NCBI RefSeq assembly: GCF_030409605.1
Contig: NZ_JAUFQG010000004.1
Span: forward strand, 2,715,001-2,779,000
Length of the DNA: 64,000 bases
Reading direction: 5' to 3'
Source: Simiduia curdlanivorans
Lineage (GTDB): Bacteria > Pseudomonadota > Gammaproteobacteria > Pseudomonadales > Cellvibrionaceae
Both the position numbers and the translations under genes were made by a program. The notes below the pieces were generated by a model, which worked only from the letters and a program-made list of their open reading frames with translations, was not told where the DNA came from and did no database searches. Shown piece by piece: positions 61,528 to 64,000 of this stretch; the stretch's first letter is position 1; every line of letters starts with the position of its first letter.

Positions 61528-62670
61528 ATGTTAGGCTCAATTCACTCTTTCACATCACAATATCAAGCTAGTCAGGGCTTTCGCTCCCTGAATTCAAATC
61601 TCCAGCAGCCGCTGGCAGGTCAAACCCAGCGGGCGCCTGTAGGATTAAGCCCTACCCAGTCGAGTAAAGCGCTCGAAGGCCCCAGCGCTGTAACTAGTGC
61701 TCCGGTCACGGCCGATCGTGCCGCTGGCAACATCTTGCTGTTCATTGAAAATCAGTTGAAGGTGGATGTTGCCAACGGCGATAGCAAGGCGCAGTTACAA
61801 AGTCGTTTCGATGCTGGGCTAAAAGGTTTCCTTCAGGGCTTTAACGAGGCGAAAGAGCAGTTGAGCGAAATGGGTTTACTATCCGATGCATTGGCCGATG
61901 ATATCGGTGCGACCTACGATAAAGTGATGCAAGGATTGGGGCAGCTCGCCGAAGAGCTTGGCCTTGATACGAGTGCGATACCTACACCAACTACCCCCAC
62001 TGAAAAGCCGGCGCAAGTCGATAGGTTTGGGGTCGGTAATATTCAACGCCAAGCGGGTGTGGTTAAGGCCCAAAAGAGCTTTGATTTTACCGTTCAAACA
62101 CAAGAGGGCGATAAGGTTACTATTTCTGCCAGTAGCCGATTCGCTGCCAAAGGTGTCGAGTCTGCTCAGGGCAGCTCCTTAAGAGTCAATCAGAGTCAGC
62201 AGTTTGATTTAACCATTAATGGCGACCTAAATGCTGACGAGATAGCGGCAATTAATGATTTGCTCTCACAAGTAAATGATCTTTCCGAGCAGTTTTTTAA
62301 TGGCGATCTCGATGCAGCTTTTGAAGCCGCCTTAGATTTGGGCTTCGACGCCGAGGAGATTGCCAGTTTTGCCGTCGATCTAAAGTACTCTGTTACTCAG
62401 AAAGTTCGCACGACTTATGGTCAGGGCGCGAACGAGACTTCGCCTTTAAGAGCGCCTATGCAGCCCTTTAGCCAGCTTGCCGATCAGGTGCAATCGGCGC
62501 TGGAGTCGGCGAAACAGTTTTTGAATTCAAATGAGTTGTTAAACTCGCTGTTGGCTGAACGGCTTGAGGCCGATCAAGAACTTAAAGATGTGAAAGGTAG
62601 CATGGGTAATTTGCACAAACTGTTTGGCGATGTTAACCATGCGATGGCAGAAAAACTTGCTACGGCTTAG
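61528..62670 (+). CDS. DUF5610 domain protein
   Basis: From ATG 61528 (MLGSIHSFTSQYQASQGFRS) the product is 380 residues. A GGAGG stands 9 bases before this ATG, making it far better placed than the ATG opening the longest frame. Residues about 65-155 match the DUF5610 pattern (NILLFIENQLKVDVANGDSK and LQSRFDAGLKGFLQGFNEAKEQL). The rest is low-complexity, Ala/Gln/Ser-rich, with a possible second helical domain. No signal peptide is seen. The function is unknown. It follows the FHA gene by 129 bp. Confidence 0.78.
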   Translation: MLGSIHSFTSQYQASQGFRSLNSNLQQPLAGQTQRAPVGLSPTQSSKALEGPSAVTSAPVTADRAAGNILLFIENQLKVDVANGDSKAQLQSRFDAGLKGFLQGFNEAKEQLSEMGLLSDALADDIGATYDKVMQGLGQLAEELGLDTSAIPTPTTPTEKPAQVDRFGVGNIQRQAGVVKAQKSFDFTVQTQEGDKVTISASSRFAAKGVESAQGSSLRVNQSQQFDLTINGDLNADEIAAINDLLSQVNDLSEQFFNGDLDAAFEAALDLGFDAEEIASFAVDLKYSVTQKVRTTYGQGANETSPLRAPMQPFSQLADQVQSALESAKQFLNSNELLNSLLAERLEADQELKDVKGSMGNLHKLFGDVNHAMAEKLATA

Positions 62671-62729
62671 CGATGGAGCTTTAACGTTGTTACGGGTAAA
62701 ATGCGGGTTTTTCGGTAGGGAAAACCTTC

Positions 62730-62975
62730 ATGAAAACGCTTATTTTGTTTGCTACCAGCGGCTGTCACCTGTGTTCAGTCGCTGAAAATATCGTTGCTAA
62801 AGCGTTGGACCGCTGCCCCAAGCCAATACAATTCATTGAAAAAGATATTGCCGATTCCGATGAGTTAATAGAATCCTATGGCACTCGAATTCCGGTGTTG
62901 CGTGTTCAGGATTGCGAAGCCGAATTATCTTGGCCATTTACTGAAGCGCAAGTTATTCGTTTTTTGAATGCTTGA
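62730..62975 (+). CDS. glutaredoxin-like protein (DUF836)
   Basis: The 81-residue thioredoxin-fold protein has the redox motif CHLC (residues 12-15) in FATSGCHLCSVAENIV, and cis-proline segment GTRIPVLRV. It fits the DUF836 glutaredoxin-like family and could reduce disulfides or carry a persulfide. It starts 59 bp after the DUF5610 gene with a GTAGGGA ahead. Confidence 0.9.
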   Translation: MKTLILFATSGCHLCSVAENIVAKALDRCPKPIQFIEKDIADSDELIESYGTRIPVLRVQDCEAELSWPFTEAQVIRFLNA

Positions 62976-63040
62976 ATGGTTAGTTAGGTGGTTGAATGTA
63001 TAACGGATTAGTGGTGCTGTGGTGACTTCAAGCCAATAGG

Positions 63041-64000
63041 TTAAAAAACCAGCGTTTCAAGTGCGCCGGTTACCCAGACTAGGCTCTCGGTGTAGAAGTG
63101 GCTGAGCGCCGACTCTTCCACCCCTCGAGCTTCAAGCATATCCCAGTCGATATTATCCCAGTCGGCTTTTTCATATTGTTTTACAACCTTTAATACTTTT
63201 CCCTCTAGCCCTTGGTGGTGCAGTAATGCGTTGCTCAGCACGTCGCTGATCGAAATTTTACTGAGTAAAATGTCAAGGGGTTCATCCATAAAGGCATCAA
63301 TGGTGGACAATAGCCCTACGGTAAAATAGGTGTCGCCTCGCCTTACACCACTTACTGCTTCTCCGAGGGTTTGACAAAAGCGTGCCCTTACCATGGTGGT
63401 TACACTTAACTCACGCGGTTTACCATCAATGCTAGCCATGGACAGTAATGTAATCCAACTTCTAACCTGAATGAGCCCCAGCAATGTAATGGCCTGGCGT
63501 AGGGATTCGATACTGCAGACAAAGTGAAAGGCTGCGGAGTTAATGAGTTTGAGTAACTTATAACTCAGTACCGGATCTTGTGAAATTATTTGTTCTATTT
63601 GATCGATTTCTGATCTTGGGTCGTTCAATTGCGCTAGCAATTGGATGATGGTTTGCCGGCTTTCCGCATATTTTGCGCCGAGCATGATTTGTGGGCGGGA
63701 AAGAAAATAGCCTTGAAAAAGTTCAAATCCCATGGCTTTGCACCGTTCGAGCATGTCATAAGTTTCAATTTTTTCGGCGAGTAGTTTAACGCCTAATGGC
63801 TTTAAGCGATTGACATGATTTTCGAGTTCTTGGTTGGATAAGGCTAAAACATCGAGCTTGATTATGTCGGCATATTCCAACATTTTGAAGCTGCAGGAAT
63901 TCAGTGTGAAGTCATCCAATGCAATGGTATAACCCTGCGCCCGAAGTTGCCCAAGCGCTGCCAACATTTTGTTGTCAACCAATTGATCTTCTAAAACTTC
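63041..64000 (-). CDS. EAL-HDOD protein (YuxH-like), N-terminal part missing from the window
   Basis: The frame stays open to the right-hand edge (EVLEDQ precedes LVDNKML), so the gene is cut by the window; no internal start needs to be assumed. The visible part holds the last half of an EAL domain (IALDDFTLNSCSF, LLAEKIETYDMLERCKAMGFELFQGYFLSRP) followed by an HDOD domain (ISQDPVLSYKLLKLINSAAFHFV). This pairing is the YuxH/CdgJ-type family, which influences motility and c-di-GMP networks. The catalytic residues E-A-L itself lie outside the window, so enzyme activity cannot be judged. Confidence 0.9.
   Translation of the reverse strand, partial: EVLEDQLVDNKMLAALGQLRAQGYTIALDDFTLNSCSFKMLEYADIIKLDVLALSNQELENHVNRLKPLGVKLLAEKIETYDMLERCKAMGFELFQGYFLSRPQIMLGAKYAESRQTIIQLLAQLNDPRSEIDQIEQIISQDPVLSYKLLKLINSAAFHFVCSIESLRQAITLLGLIQVRSWITLLSMASIDGKPRELSVTTMVRARFCQTLGEAVSGVRRGDTYFTVGLLSTIDAFMDEPLDILLSKISISDVLSNALLHHQGLEGKVLKVVKQYEKADWDNIDWDMLEARGVEESALSHFYTESLVWVTGALETLVF

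Noticed and set aside
57070..62000. Type VI secretion locus
   Set aside because: Only the kinase, phosphatase and FHA proteins are present; no tss structural gene could be read.

Overview
The window reads as chromosome of a free-living gammaproteobacterium, most likely a marine Cellvibrionales-type organism (Simiduia/Saccharophagus-like). That placement is an inference from gene content: a type IV pilus minor-pilin cluster, a MoxR/Bat operon, PpnP, Rmf, DUF1853/1315/2797/2835 proteins, the large 180-kDa-class NAD-glutamate dehydrogenase, and AT/GC-balanced coding. There are no rRNA genes, prophage genes, transposases or CRISPR arrays.

Layout. 1-2.1 kb: the start of an Lrp/AsnC regulator, an HD-GYP protein, ppnP and tRNA-Asn with a readable promoter and terminator. 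2.4-9.5 kb: a type IV pilus cluster fimT-pilV-pilW-pilX-pilY1-pilE. 9.6-16.1 kb: a J-domain protein, an RsmC-like methyltransferase, rsuA, a TetR regulator divergent from an aldehyde dehydrogenase, truC and folD. 16.2-18.6 kb: tRNA-Pro, -Arg and -His, an orphan sensor kinase, then tRNA-Val and -Asp. 18.6-19.6 kb: an unusual gene-poor stretch with three copies of a multi-hairpin repeat (one carries a duplicate of the tRNA-Asp 3' end), nine copies of a 7-bp tandem repeat, and a PhoB-type promoter in front of a 28-residue acidic peptide ORF. 19.65-32.7 kb: an unrecognised coiled-coil protein, a PLP desulfhydrase-like gene overlapping a double cNMP-binding/rhodanese gene, DUF1853, nadK, a phosphoesterase, a rhomboid protease, DUF1315, DUF2797 and pepN (partly translationally coupled), a DUF4124 protein, a lone pilin and an unknown gene. 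32.8-43.3 kb: an AraC-HDOD fusion, a TSUP permease, cytochrome b561, and the moxR-DUF58-DUF4381-batA-batB/TPR-batD operon on the minus strand. 43.7-53.4 kb: NAD-GDH, DUF2835, pyrD, rmf, a 1-kb gene-free stretch and rlmL. 53.5-64 kb: an aminotransferase divergent from uvrB, a Ser/Thr kinase-PP2C pair facing a double-FHA protein, a DUF5610 protein, a glutaredoxin-like protein and a truncated EAL-HDOD protein.

Common threads are surface attachment and signalling: pili, HD-GYP, HDOD and EAL proteins, an orphan histidine kinase, and a kinase/phosphatase/FHA module of the kind that controls type VI secretion elsewhere, here with no secretion genes alongside. The most novel signal is the repeated hairpin element behind tRNA-Asp: its stems are kept between copies by compensatory changes. 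The next is the apparent PhoB-controlled micro-ORF beside it.
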